Notes under the pieces: model-generated
Databases searched by the model: none
Told to the model about the DNA's origin: nothing
Seen by the model: the letters and a program-made list of their open reading frames with translations, nothing else
Shown here: in pieces, positions 10,035 to 17,948 of the stretch
Position numbering within the stretch: position 1 is the first letter of the stretch
Layout: the number at the start of each line of letters is the position of its first letter
Assembly: GCF_008329535.1 (NCBI RefSeq)
Contig: NZ_NPKR01000010.1
Coordinates: forward strand, 178,935-242,934
Origin: Mycolicibacterium sp. P1-18
GTDB taxonomy: Bacteria; Actinomycetota; Actinomycetes; Mycobacteriales; Mycobacteriaceae
Direction of reading: 5' to 3'
DNA: 64,000 bases
Program-made: the position numbers and the translations under genes

Positions 10035-10080
10035 GTGCGCTCCTCGCGTCGAATGGGGACCGGCAGTCGATCGCCACTTG

Positions 10081-10116
10081 CTGACCAATCGTATTGGAAC
10101 TTACTGACCAAACGTA
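10081..10116. promoter_or_regulatory. Putative TetR operator region (direct repeat plus palindrome)
   Basis: Between the divergent P450 operon and the TetR gene the sequence CTGACCAATCGTA (10081-10093) recurs as CTGACCAAACGTA (10104-10116). The first copy also contains the perfect palindrome CCAATcgtATTGG (10084-10096). The position and spacing (23 bases, about two helical turns) suit an operator used by the adjacent TetR protein to control both directions. No binding data can be read from sequence. Confidence 0.5.
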
Positions 10117-10170
10117 CAGTACACCTCCCGTACGGATGGTCGGCTGACGTACGATGGCCGGCAGTCGACG

Positions 10171-10761
10171 GTGAGGGCAACGCGGGTGAGTCAGCAGGGG
10201 GTGCACGCCGGACCGACGCGTCAGCGTCTCGTCGAGGTGGCGGTGGAGTTGTTCACTCGACACAGCGTCGAGGGCACGTCCCTGCAGATGATCTCCGACG
10301 AACTCGGGCTCACGAAATCGGCGATCTATCACCACTTCCGCACGCGCGAGGAACTCCTCGGCGCGGTGATCGAACCTCTCATGGTCGAGGTGACCGGGCT
10401 CGTGGACGCCGCCGAGGCACGTCGGGGTGCGCGCGCCCGGGCCGACCATCTGATCGTCGGATTCGCCACGCTCGCCGCGTCCAACCGGCAACTGGTGCCA
10501 TTGCTCAGCGGCGATCCGGGTGTCCTCGAACTCCTGCGGATGCGGTCCGAGTGGGCGGCGGTGGTGCGGCGTCAGATGAGTCTGCTGGCCGACGTCGAAC
10601 CTGGCCTCGGCGGCCAGGTGAAGGCGGTCATGGTGATGTCTGGACTCGCGTCGGCCGTGGGGGCCGACTACGGCGACGTCGACGACGACGAGTTGCGCGG
10701 GCAGCTGATAGCGGCAGGCCGGCGATTGCTCGGTCTCCGCAGCCCGCGCGACGGGTCGTGA
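10171..10761 (+). CDS. TetR/AcrR family transcriptional regulator
   Basis: A 196-residue one-component repressor. The N-terminal helix-turn-helix is clear (residues 15-60, ending LGLTKSAIYHHFRTREEL), followed by an all-helical ligand domain. The GTG at 10171 gives the longest form; a second GTG at 10186 has GAGGG 8 bases upstream and may be the true start. It faces the P450-ferredoxin-SDR operon across a 136-base gap with repeated operator-like sequence, so it probably controls that operon and itself. Ligand unknown, perhaps the P450 substrate. Confidence 0.88.
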   Translation: MRATRVSQQGVHAGPTRQRLVEVAVELFTRHSVEGTSLQMISDELGLTKSAIYHHFRTREELLGAVIEPLMVEVTGLVDAAEARRGARARADHLIVGFATLAASNRQLVPLLSGDPGVLELLRMRSEWAAVVRRQMSLLADVEPGLGGQVKAVMVMSGLASAVGADYGDVDDDELRGQLIAAGRRLLGLRSPRDGS

Positions 10762-10810
10762 ACGGCGCGGCAAGTGCGCACGCCGGTCACGACCCGACGG
10801 TGACGAACGG

Positions 10811-11284
10811 TTAGCTTGCGCCCCTGGCGGCCGGACCCGGCAGGATCGGCTGGCCGGGAGCGGGTGCACCTGCGGCCGGCGGAAGGATCACGTCGCCCTT
10901 GCCGCCGTAGCCGCCGACTCCGCCCATGCCGCCCACTGCGGGTGCGAGTGGTGCGGCGGCCGGAACGATGGGCGGCACGATGGGGGGCGGTGCGAGTGGC
11001 GGCACGATGGGAGGTGGCGCGATCGGCGGCACCACCGGCGGCGGTGCAATCGGCGGCGGCGGGCCCGGAAGACCCATCGGAACCCCCGCCATGTCGGCCA
11101 CGGGGGCGCAGGCCGCCGCCCCACCGGCCGCGGGCGCGGCGCCGCCGGCAGCCGGTGCGACGCACTCGTAGCCGCCCATTGCGAACGGCGCAGCCGCCGC
11201 CACGGGGCTCGCGGCCATGGCGACTCCGCACAACCCAGCAACGGCACCCACCACCCCGATGTTGAATCGATCCAAGATCGTCAT
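10811..11284 (-). CDS. Secreted Pro/Ala/Gly-rich protein
   Basis: A 157-residue protein with a signal peptide (hydrophobic core about residues 9-30, ending SPVAAAAPF). It continues into a low-complexity mature part: residues 70-110 are repeated PPI/VPP units (the IAPPPVVPP type) followed by a Gly-rich tail. I chose the ATG at 11284 because AAGGAG lies 9 bases upstream; in-frame ATGs further up lack such a site. It is probably a cell-wall or secreted protein of unknown function. The opposite strand looks PE_PGRS-like only because it mirrors these repeats. Confidence 0.7.
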   Translation of the reverse strand: MTILDRFNIGVVGAVAGLCGVAMAASPVAAAAPFAMGGYECVAPAAGGAAPAAGGAAACAPVADMAGVPMGLPGPPPPIAPPPVVPPIAPPPIVPPLAPPPIVPPIVPAAAPLAPAVGGMGGVGGYGGKGDVILPPAAGAPAPGQPILPGPAARGAS

Positions 11285-11472
11285 CGACGTCGACTCCTTC
11301 ATTCTCGTACTCATTCCATCTGTCATGTGAAGCGGCGAATCGCCGTGCGGCCGCCGATCGACGACTTTGTCAATTATCGGCAGCAAAGCTCGGCAGACGG
11401 CATGTCCGCGCCGAGTCGTGTCCAAAAGGTGACGTCCCGGGGCAGCGCGTTCGGGGTGTCCGCCACGGTTCG

Positions 11473-12312
11473 TCACCGCGTCACCGGGCGGGGAACTTCG
11501 ATGCTGTTCTCCTGGATGATCACCGGGTCGCCGACGTTGACGGTGTTGAAGTACCACTCCGCGTCTTCGGGGCTGAGGTTGATGCAGCCGTGGCTGACGT
11601 TCTCGTAGCCCAGTGAATTGACCGCCCAGGGAGCGGAATGCACGAAGAGGCCGCGCGTCGTGATCCGGACGGCCCAATCCACGTCCATCTGATATCCGTC
11701 GGGAGCGCTGACGGGGATGCCGACGCTGCTCGAGTCCATGTACACCGAACGGTCTTTGCCCAGAACGGTATACGTCCCCACGGGCGTCGGGTACTCGGCG
11801 CGGCCCATCGAGGCGGGCAGCACCCCGGGCTCACCCCAGTGCGGCCGGTGGTGCGGCGTGGGAACGGCCGACGGTGGGCCCGCGTCGATGCCGTCGATGC
11901 GAACCGTGAAGGTGTGCGCCGAGAGGTCAGCCACGCCGATTACCGCTGCCCCGGTGGCGAATTCGGTCTTGAACCGACCCATGGACAGGGAAATCGTGCT
12001 GTGCGCCGGCCAGAATCGATCGGGGACCCATCGCACCGAGGTGGCGTCGAGCCATTCGTACTTTCCGGTCATCGCGGGCGAGGACGTGACGTCGACTGCG
12101 CGCTCGGCCGCGAGCCGGTCGGCGACCGGTGAACCGAACGTCACCACCACCGGATGCGCCACGCCCACCACCTCGCCGGGCGCGGGAAGCACCGAAGCGA
12201 TGGCGGGCCCCAGGTCCGCGGTGGCCGCCGCCATGCTGGTGCTCGCAGGCGCCGCAGCAACGAGTGTGCTAGCTCCGATCATTGCCAGAACACACCGAAT
12301 CCCCTGACGCAT
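11473..12312 (-). CDS. L,D-transpeptidase (YkuD domain), secreted
   Basis: A 279-residue peptidoglycan cross-linking enzyme that forms 3-3 links between peptide stems outside the membrane. A signal sequence (1-28) is followed by an Ig-like domain (about 40-125) typical of mycobacterial Ldt enzymes and a YkuD catalytic domain. The active-site signature SHGCINL holds His241 and Cys243. There is no lipobox cysteine, unlike LdtMt2-type lipoproteins. The loop just before the catalytic strand (GEPGVLPASMGRAEYPTPVGTY) is unlike the better-known enzymes, which could change donor recognition. ATG at 12312. It lies 188 bases upstream of the Pro-rich protein on the same strand. Confidence 0.9.
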   Translation of the reverse strand: MRQGIRCVLAMIGASTLVAAAPASTSMAAATADLGPAIASVLPAPGEVVGVAHPVVVTFGSPVADRLAAERAVDVTSSPAMTGKYEWLDATSVRWVPDRFWPAHSTISLSMGRFKTEFATGAAVIGVADLSAHTFTVRIDGIDAGPPSAVPTPHHRPHWGEPGVLPASMGRAEYPTPVGTYTVLGKDRSVYMDSSSVGIPVSAPDGYQMDVDWAVRITTRGLFVHSAPWAVNSLGYENVSHGCINLSPEDAEWYFNTVNVGDPVIIQENSIEVPRPVTR

Positions 12313-12472
12313 GGTCCCCGACTTTCTAAATTACATGGTTGTCAATTGATCGTAGAGTCGCCATGTCACTTCGGGATACGCGTGTGCGTGAGCAATTCGA
12401 TGAAGGAATCATCACGCTTCGGATACGGCCAGCAAATCCCCGATGGGGTCACCGGCAATCAAGATCGAACGA

Positions 12473-12733
12473 TCAGGGTGTTTCGAGCGGAACCTTCGTG
12501 ATGCGATAGGTCAGCTGATCGGTGCCGAGCACGTCGGCGAAGCCCCATTGGGCCGCCGTCTCCTGCACCCTGGTCTCCGCGCCGTCCTGGGACGTGTGGA
12601 CCGAGGTGTACTCGTCGCCCTCGTACTGGAGGTACACCACGAACACGGGGTCGGGGTCGGCCACCGCGGTGGCCAGTTCCTGCTCCACGATCTCGCTGAT
12701 CTGGGCGTCGTCGACTTCGTCCGCTGTCGTCAT
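12473..12733 (-). CDS. Small acidic protein of unknown function
   Basis: An 86-residue acidic, probably cytoplasmic protein starting at the ATG at 12733; a longer in-frame extension to 12832 is rich in Arg and Ser and looks non-coding. There is no signal peptide, membrane segment or recognised motif. It contains a mixed alpha/beta-looking middle (VFVVYLQYEGDEYTSV) and ends KVPLETP. It is divergent from the diiron protein gene at 12884. Function not identified. Confidence 0.6.
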   Translation of the reverse strand: MTTADEVDDAQISEIVEQELATAVADPDPVFVVYLQYEGDEYTSVHTSQDGAETRVQETAAQWGFADVLGTDQLTYRITKVPLETP

Positions 12734-12849
12734 GGCCGTCGCCTCCGAATCGTCGACGCCCGCTCGTGCGGGCGCCCGGTGGCCCGACTCTACGCAACGC
12801 CGGCTCCCAGGCCGTTCCGACGACGCGGGCACGCGTGTTCGAAACGCCC

Positions 12850-12874
12850 GTTTATGCGCTCCACCACCGGGTAA
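12850..12874 (+). promoter_or_regulatory. SigF-like promoter of the diiron protein operon
   Basis: GTTT at 12850-12853, a 15-base spacer and GGGTAA at 12869-12874 match the mycobacterial SigF pattern (GTTT-N15-17-GGGTAT) with one mismatch. The GTG start of the next gene is only 9 bases downstream, so the transcript would have almost no leader. Confidence 0.6.
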
Positions 12875-12883
12875 TCGACCTTC

Positions 12884-13897
12884 GTGACGTCACCAGCCAC
12901 GTATCTCGAACCCGACCTGCCGACCGCCGCCGGACCACTCTCCGGTGCGCTCATCGCACATCTCAAGTGCCGTGCGCCGCGTCGCAGCTTCATCCCCGTC
13001 GACGCACCCGTCGGCGATTCCTCGCCGTGGGGCCGCGACCTGCAACTGGCGCTCTACGTCCTCTACGAACTCCACTATCGCGGATTCGCCGACGTCGAAC
13101 CGCGGTGGGAGTGGGATCCGGGCGTGCTGCACCTGCGGGCCCGACTGGAGGACGCGTTCCTCTCGGCGCTGCAGCAGGAGGTCGGCGTGGTCGACGCCTC
13201 TGCCGACGAGGAGATGGCCGAATTGTCCATCACACCGGTCGACGGCAGCGGGCTCTCGTACCACCTGCGTGACGACGGCACCTGGGACCAGATGCGCGAG
13301 TACTTCGTGCACCGGTCGATCTACCACCTCAAGGAGGGTGACCCGCATGCGTGGGCCATTCCACGCTTGTCGGGAGTCGCGAAGGCCGCCTTCGTGGCGG
13401 TGGAGTTCGACGAATTCGGCGGCGGCCGAGCCGAAAACGCACACCAGCAGCTCTTCGGAGACCTGATGGACGCGGCCGGGCTCGACTCGCGGTATCTGCA
13501 CTACCTGACCGCCGTGCCCGCCGAGGCCCTGGCCGTGGTGAACGTGATGTCGTTGTTCGGCCTGCACCGGGAGTTCCGGGGCGCCGCCGTGGGTCACTTC
13601 GCCGCCACCGAGATCACCTCCTCTCCGGGATCGGCGCGGCTTGCCGACGCGCTGAAGAAGATGAAGGCGCCCGAGGCGTGCGTGCGGTTCTACCGCGAAC
13701 ACGTGGAGGCCGACGCCGTGCACGAGCAGGTCGTCCGTACGGACGTCGTCGCGGACCTGGTCAAGCGCGAACCGCACCTGGAGTCCGACGTGGTCTTCGG
13801 CATGCGGGCCTTCGACGTGGTCGAGAGCAGGCTGGCCGCCCACATGATGTCGCGCTGGGAGGCCGGCGAGTCGTCGCTGCGGACCCCGCTGTCGTGA
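12884..13897 (+). CDS. Iron-containing redox enzyme, heme-oxygenase-like diiron family
   Basis: A 337-residue protein of the heme-oxygenase-like diiron oxidase/oxygenase superfamily. The recognisable pieces are VEFDEFGGG around residues 178-186, followed by RAENAHQQLF, then HFAATEITS and the helix EHVEADAVHEQVV near 275. Together these supply the Glu/His/Asp ligands expected for a non-heme iron pair. Relatives act on fatty acids, amino acids or hydroxylamines; the substrate here cannot be read. The GTG at 12884 directly follows a SigF-like promoter, and its stop overlaps the next small gene (GTGA), so the pair forms an operon probably induced in stress. Confidence 0.75.
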   Translation: MTSPATYLEPDLPTAAGPLSGALIAHLKCRAPRRSFIPVDAPVGDSSPWGRDLQLALYVLYELHYRGFADVEPRWEWDPGVLHLRARLEDAFLSALQQEVGVVDASADEEMAELSITPVDGSGLSYHLRDDGTWDQMREYFVHRSIYHLKEGDPHAWAIPRLSGVAKAAFVAVEFDEFGGGRAENAHQQLFGDLMDAAGLDSRYLHYLTAVPAEALAVVNVMSLFGLHREFRGAAVGHFAATEITSSPGSARLADALKKMKAPEACVRFYREHVEADAVHEQVVRTDVVADLVKREPHLESDVVFGMRAFDVVESRLAAHMMSRWEAGESSLRTPLS

Positions 13898-14169
13898 CCG
13901 GCATCTCCGACGAGGCCCGCATCGACGAGGTGGCACCCGGTGACCTCGTCTCGCTGGACGTGCCTGGCGACGAGCGGCCGGGGGAGCGTCAATACAAGGT
14001 GGTGTTCGTGGCCGCTCCCACCTCCGGTGACGCGCCGACGTTCGCGGTGACCCTCGAGACCGACGACGGCGAGACGTTCGACGTCGACCTGCCCGGCGAC
14101 ACCGTCGTCCGGCGGTCGATGGAGTCGAAGTGGGAGTCCGCGCAGAGCCCGACACCCACGGAGGATTGA
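13894..14169 (+). CDS. Small acidic protein coupled to the diiron enzyme
   Basis: A 91-residue protein starting at a GTG that overlaps the stop of the diiron enzyme gene. The composition is Asp/Glu-rich (ETDDGETFDVDLPGD) and the pattern suggests a small all-beta fold; there is no membrane segment or cofactor motif. The tight coupling suggests an accessory or partner of the upstream enzyme. No family recognised. Confidence 0.65.
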   Translation: MTGISDEARIDEVAPGDLVSLDVPGDERPGERQYKVVFVAAPTSGDAPTFAVTLETDDGETFDVDLPGDTVVRRSMESKWESAQSPTPTED

Positions 14170-14174
14170 CCGTC

Positions 14175-14199
14175 GTTTGTCCCGAGTGCGGCGGGGTAG
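14175..14199 (+). promoter_or_regulatory. SigF-like promoter of the isochorismatase-YihY pair
   Basis: GTTT at 14175-14178, 15-base spacer, GGGTAG at 14194-14199. It matches the SigF pattern with one mismatch in the last -10 base. The ATG of the isochorismatase-like gene is 10 bases downstream, so the leader would be very short. Confidence 0.6.
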
Positions 14200-14209
14200 T
14201 GCCTAATCC

Positions 14210-14746
14210 ATGAGTGACACAGTCGTTCTCGTCGTCGACATGCTGAACGCCTACGAGCATCCCGACGCCGATCTCCTGATACCGAACGTGGAGCGCATCG
14301 TCGAGCCGCTGTCGTCGATGTTGAAGCGCGCCCGCGACGCGGACGACGTCGCGGTGGTGTACGTCAACGACAACTACGGCGACTTCACCGCCGACTTCAG
14401 CGATCTGGTCGACGCGGCGCTCGGCGGCCGCCGACCGGATCTGGTGAGCCCGATCGCGCCGGCGCCGGACTCACGACAGTTGACGAAGGTGCGCCACAGC
14501 GCGTTCTACTCGACCGCGCTGGGCTACCTCCTCGGCAGGCTCGGCACCAAGCGGGTGGTCATCACCGGGCAGGTGACCGAACAGTGCATCCTCTACACGG
14601 CACTGGACGCCCACGTGCGGCACTTCGAGGTGGTCATTCCTCCGGATGCCGTGGCGCACATCGACGCCGACCTCGGCAAGGCGGCGTTGAAGATGATGGA
14701 GCAGAACATGGCGGCCACCCTCTGCCACGCCGCCGAGTGCATCTGA
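14210..14746 (+). CDS. Isochorismatase family cysteine hydrolase
   Basis: A 178-residue alpha/beta hydrolase of the isochorismatase/nicotinamidase superfamily. The catalytic triad is visible: Asp10 in VVDML, Lys93 in LTKVRHSAF and Cys126 in GQVTEQCILYT. The length is typical for stand-alone members, which hydrolyse amides or vinyl ethers; the specificity cannot be assigned. It lies behind a SigF-like promoter and 19 bases before the YihY gene, so the two are probably cotranscribed in stationary phase or stress. Confidence 0.88.
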   Translation: MSDTVVLVVDMLNAYEHPDADLLIPNVERIVEPLSSMLKRARDADDVAVVYVNDNYGDFTADFSDLVDAALGGRRPDLVSPIAPAPDSRQLTKVRHSAFYSTALGYLLGRLGTKRVVITGQVTEQCILYTALDAHVRHFEVVIPPDAVAHIDADLGKAALKMMEQNMAATLCHAAECI

Positions 14747-14765
14747 GATCGACGAAGGGAAGCTC

Positions 14766-15947
14766 GTGATGGGCACGTTGACGAAGGCGATGTACGCGTC
14801 GACGGTCGTGGTCGGCGGCATCCTGGTGGCCAGGGCGGCGGCCGACAAACGCGAGCGTCGGCCCGAGCCACCGCAGGCGCCGCGCCGAGTCGAGCCGGAC
14901 CAGGCGTCGCGCACCGAGGCGCCCGCCCCCGATCCCGACGACCCGCGCAAGCCGGACTCGCCCACCGATCTCACCAAGCCGTCGATCTGGTTCTCGCTGC
15001 GCAAGACGGTCCGGGAATTCTCGACCGACCAGTGCACCGATCTGGCTGCGGCGCTGACCTATTACGCCGTGCTGTCGGTGTTCCCGGCCCTGGTCGTGGT
15101 GGTCTCCCTCCTCGGCGTCTTCGGCCAGGGCAAGTCCACCACCGATGCGATCCTGCAGATCGCGGGAGAGGTCGGACCGTCGTCGGCCGTCGACGTGCTG
15201 CGCGGGCCGGTCGAGCAATTGGTGCAGTCACCGACGGCGGGGGTCACCCTCGTCATCGGCATTCTTGGCGCGCTGTGGTCGGCGTCGGGCTACATCGGAG
15301 CGTTCGGGCGGGCGATGAACAGGATCTACGAGATCGACGAGGGGCGCCCCGTCTGGAAACTGCGCCCGCTGCAACTGCTCCTGACCCTCGTCGGACTCGT
15401 CGTCGTCGCCGCCGCGGCGTTCCTCCTGGCCGTCACCGGACCGGTCGCCCAGGCCATCGGGGACACCATCGGCGCGGGCTCGGTGGCGGTGACGGCGTGG
15501 AACGTCCTGCGGTGGCCTGCGCTGCTGGTGTTGGTCATCGTGGCGGTGGCCATTCTGTATTACGCGACGCCCAACATCGAGCAGCCCAAGTTCCGCTGGG
15601 TGAGCGTCGGTGCCGCGGCAGCGATCCTGGTGTGGGTGGTCGCCTCGTTGGGATTCGGTCTCTACGTCGCCAACTTCAGCAGTTACGACAAGACCTACGG
15701 CACGCTGGCCGGCGTCATCATCTTTCTGCTGTGGTTGTGGATCACCAACCTGGCGTTGCTGTTCGGTGCCGAGCTGGACTCCGAACTCGAACGCGGACGC
15801 CAACTGCAGGCCGGCCTGCCCGCCGAACGTGACCTGCAACTGCCTGCCCGTGACACGCGTCTGGTCGAGAAGAACGAGACCAGGGAGCGCGAAGACGTCG
15901 AACGAGGTGAGCAGTTGCGGCGGTCACGCGGCCGAGCCGAGGTGTAA
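14766..15947 (+). CDS. YihY/BrkB family inner-membrane protein
   Basis: A 393-residue membrane protein. A short N-terminal hydrophobic segment and a charged linker (about 25-70) are followed by the YihY core with about six membrane helices. The family start is visible as DLAAALTYYAVLSVFPAL (near 97), and SGYIGAFGRAMNRIYEI and LLWLWITNLALLFGAELD follow. The C-terminal 60 residues are hydrophilic. The family is often called virulence factor BrkB but its biochemical role is unsettled. ATG 14769 may be used instead of GTG 14766; GAAGGGAAG lies just upstream of both. Confidence 0.88.
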   Translation: MMGTLTKAMYASTVVVGGILVARAAADKRERRPEPPQAPRRVEPDQASRTEAPAPDPDDPRKPDSPTDLTKPSIWFSLRKTVREFSTDQCTDLAAALTYYAVLSVFPALVVVVSLLGVFGQGKSTTDAILQIAGEVGPSSAVDVLRGPVEQLVQSPTAGVTLVIGILGALWSASGYIGAFGRAMNRIYEIDEGRPVWKLRPLQLLLTLVGLVVVAAAAFLLAVTGPVAQAIGDTIGAGSVAVTAWNVLRWPALLVLVIVAVAILYYATPNIEQPKFRWVSVGAAAAILVWVVASLGFGLYVANFSSYDKTYGTLAGVIIFLLWLWITNLALLFGAELDSELERGRQLQAGLPAERDLQLPARDTRLVEKNETREREDVERGEQLRRSRGRAEV

Positions 15948-16098
15948 GGCCTCCGGCCCGCCCGACACCCGGCCGAGCCAGCCAATTTCGCATGCGCCCG
16001 CCACGGCGCCACGTGTCCTCTACTGTTTCCCGGAGTAGCCGCGGCGGGGGATCGGACATCGGGATGACGCAGGACAACGTGCTCGCAGTCGTCGCCAC

Positions 16099-16986
16099 GT
16101 GATTCCCGAGTTCACGCGGGCCCTGCGCCTGGCCGGAATGCGACCCGTTCCACGCTGGCCGGTGCGAGCGTCGGTGGACCTGCGTGGCAAACGGATTCTG
16201 CTGACCGGTGCCTCGTCGGGGATCGGTGCGGTCGCCGCGCGGAGGTTCGCCGCCGAGGGGGCGACCGTGATCGCCGTCGCCCGCCGTGAGGCGCTGCTGG
16301 CCGAGCTGGTCGACGAGATCATCGCCGGGGGCGGCAGCGCCGTCGCGGTGCCTGCCGATCTGGCCGATCTGGACCAGGTCGACGCGGTGGTGAACACCGT
16401 TGGGCCCGTGGACGTTCTGATCAACAACGCGGCACGCTCCATCCGCCGCCCGCTGATCGAGTCCCTGGACCGGTGGCACGACGTCGAACGGGTCATGGCG
16501 CTCAACTACTACGCGCCGTTGAGGCTCATCCGCGGGTTGGCTCCCGGGATGCTGGCCCGCGGGGACGGTCACATCGTCAACGTCGCGACGTGGCGCGTGC
16601 TGCCCGAATCCTCCCCGATGTTCGCCGTGTACAACGCCTCCAAGGCCGCGTTGAGTGCGGTGAGTCGCGTGGTCGACACCGAGTGGGGCCCGGCCGGCGT
16701 GCACTCGACGACGGTGTACTACCCGCTGGTGGCCACCCCGATGATCGCCCCGACCCGGGTGTACGACGGCCTCGCCGCGCTCTCGGCCGAGGAGGCCGCC
16801 GAGTGGCTGGTGACCGCCGCGAAGACCCGGCCGATTCGCATCGCCCCCCGCAAGGCGCTGGCCCTGCGCGCCCTCGACGTCGTCGCACCCCGGATGCTCA
16901 ACGCCGTACTGGCACGCGAGACCGACCGCATGAACGCCAGAGCCCAGCTGGCCCAGGCCAATCCCACACCAGGAGAACATCGTTGA
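16099..16986 (+). CDS. SDR family oxidoreductase
   Basis: A 295-residue short-chain dehydrogenase with a 28-residue N-terminal extension before the Rossmann fold (TGASSGIG near 35). The active-site Tyr/Lys are in YNASK. The usual Ser of the NVSS motif is replaced by Ala-Thr (NVATW), with one residue inserted before the Tyr, so catalysis may be altered. The C-terminus is extended and basic. GTG at 16099. The TGA shares bases with the TTG start of the TctC-like lipoprotein, placing it first in a three-gene operon. Confidence 0.82.
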   Translation: MIPEFTRALRLAGMRPVPRWPVRASVDLRGKRILLTGASSGIGAVAARRFAAEGATVIAVARREALLAELVDEIIAGGGSAVAVPADLADLDQVDAVVNTVGPVDVLINNAARSIRRPLIESLDRWHDVERVMALNYYAPLRLIRGLAPGMLARGDGHIVNVATWRVLPESSPMFAVYNASKAALSAVSRVVDTEWGPAGVHSTTVYYPLVATPMIAPTRVYDGLAALSAEEAAEWLVTAAKTRPIRIAPRKALALRALDVVAPRMLNAVLARETDRMNARAQLAQANPTPGEHR

Positions 16987-17948
16987 CGACCAGATCCGCC
17001 TTCCTCGCCCTGCTCGCCGCCTGTCTTCTCCTGGTGGGTTGTGAGGGAAACGCCTCCGCCGACCGCTATCCCGCGGGGCCGGTGACGATGACCGCGGGCG
17101 CCTCGGCGGGCAGCGGGTTCGACCTGACCATTCGCGCCGTGGTGGACTCGGTGCAGAAGGAGGGCCTCGTCGACGTGCCGCTTCCGGTGCAGAATAGGCC
17201 GGGTAACAGCGGAGCCGACTTCCTGGCGACCATGGTGGACCAGTACCGCGGCGCCGACGACCAGATCTCGGTGACGTCGCTGTCGATGATGACCAACCAG
17301 CTGCGCGGCACGTCGAGGTATGGCTACCGCGACGTCACGATGATCGCCCGGCTGATGACCGAGTACTTCGTGGTCGTCGCGCGGCCCGACGCACCGTTTC
17401 AGAACCTCGGGGACCTGATGTCGGCCATCAAGTCCGATCCGTCCCGCGTCGCGGTCGGCGCCGCCCTCGACGATCAGGCCCCCTTCGACCTCCTGGTCTC
17501 CGCGGCGGGCGGTGATCCGTCGTCGATTCGCTACGTCACCCACGAGGGCGGCGGCGACCAGGGTGCCGCACTCGCCAGCGGAGAGATCGGCATCGCGATC
17601 GGCGGCGTCAGCGAGTTCGTCAACCAGGTGAAGACACGAGAACTCAGGGGGCTCGGCGTCCTGGCCGAAAACCGGCTGCCCGGGTTGGACGTGCCCACCG
17701 CCCGAGAGCAGGGACTGGACGTCACGCTGTCGAACTGGCGCGGGCTCTACGGGCCGCCGGACATGCCCGCGTACGCGGTCGACTACTGGCAGCAGGCTCT
17801 CGCGAAGATGGTGGACACCGCGACGTGGAAGGACATTGCGGACCGCAGCCAATTCACCACGACCTTCATGGTGGGTGAGGAGTTTCAGACCTTCCTGGCC
17901 GAGACGCAGGCCGACGTCGAGGCGGCGCTGCAGGCGGCTCGCCGGTGA
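16983..17948 (+). CDS. TctC-like tripartite tricarboxylate transporter solute-binding lipoprotein
   Basis: A 321-residue periplasmic-type binding protein with a lipoprotein signal (LLLVGC, lipid-bearing Cys20). The family landmarks PVTMTAGASAGSGFDLTIRA and PVQNRPGNSGADFLATM are present, then a TctC-like second lobe. The TTG start overlaps the upstream stop (TTGA) and is needed to include the signal peptide. TctA/TctB membrane partners are absent; instead a DMT transporter follows with a GTGA overlap. It may be a solute sensor, or it may use that transporter. Ligand unknown. Confidence 0.82.
   Translation: MTTRSAFLALLAACLLLVGCEGNASADRYPAGPVTMTAGASAGSGFDLTIRAVVDSVQKEGLVDVPLPVQNRPGNSGADFLATMVDQYRGADDQISVTSLSMMTNQLRGTSRYGYRDVTMIARLMTEYFVVVARPDAPFQNLGDLMSAIKSDPSRVAVGAALDDQAPFDLLVSAAGGDPSSIRYVTHEGGGDQGAALASGEIGIAIGGVSEFVNQVKTRELRGLGVLAENRLPGLDVPTAREQGLDVTLSNWRGLYGPPDMPAYAVDYWQQALAKMVDTATWKDIADRSQFTTTFMVGEEFQTFLAETQADVEAALQAARR

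Noticed and set aside
10926..11171. Gly/Ala-rich plus-strand frame resembling a PE_PGRS protein
   Set aside because: It is the complement of the Pro-rich repeats of the secreted protein on the minus strand, with no signal, PE domain or ribosome site.
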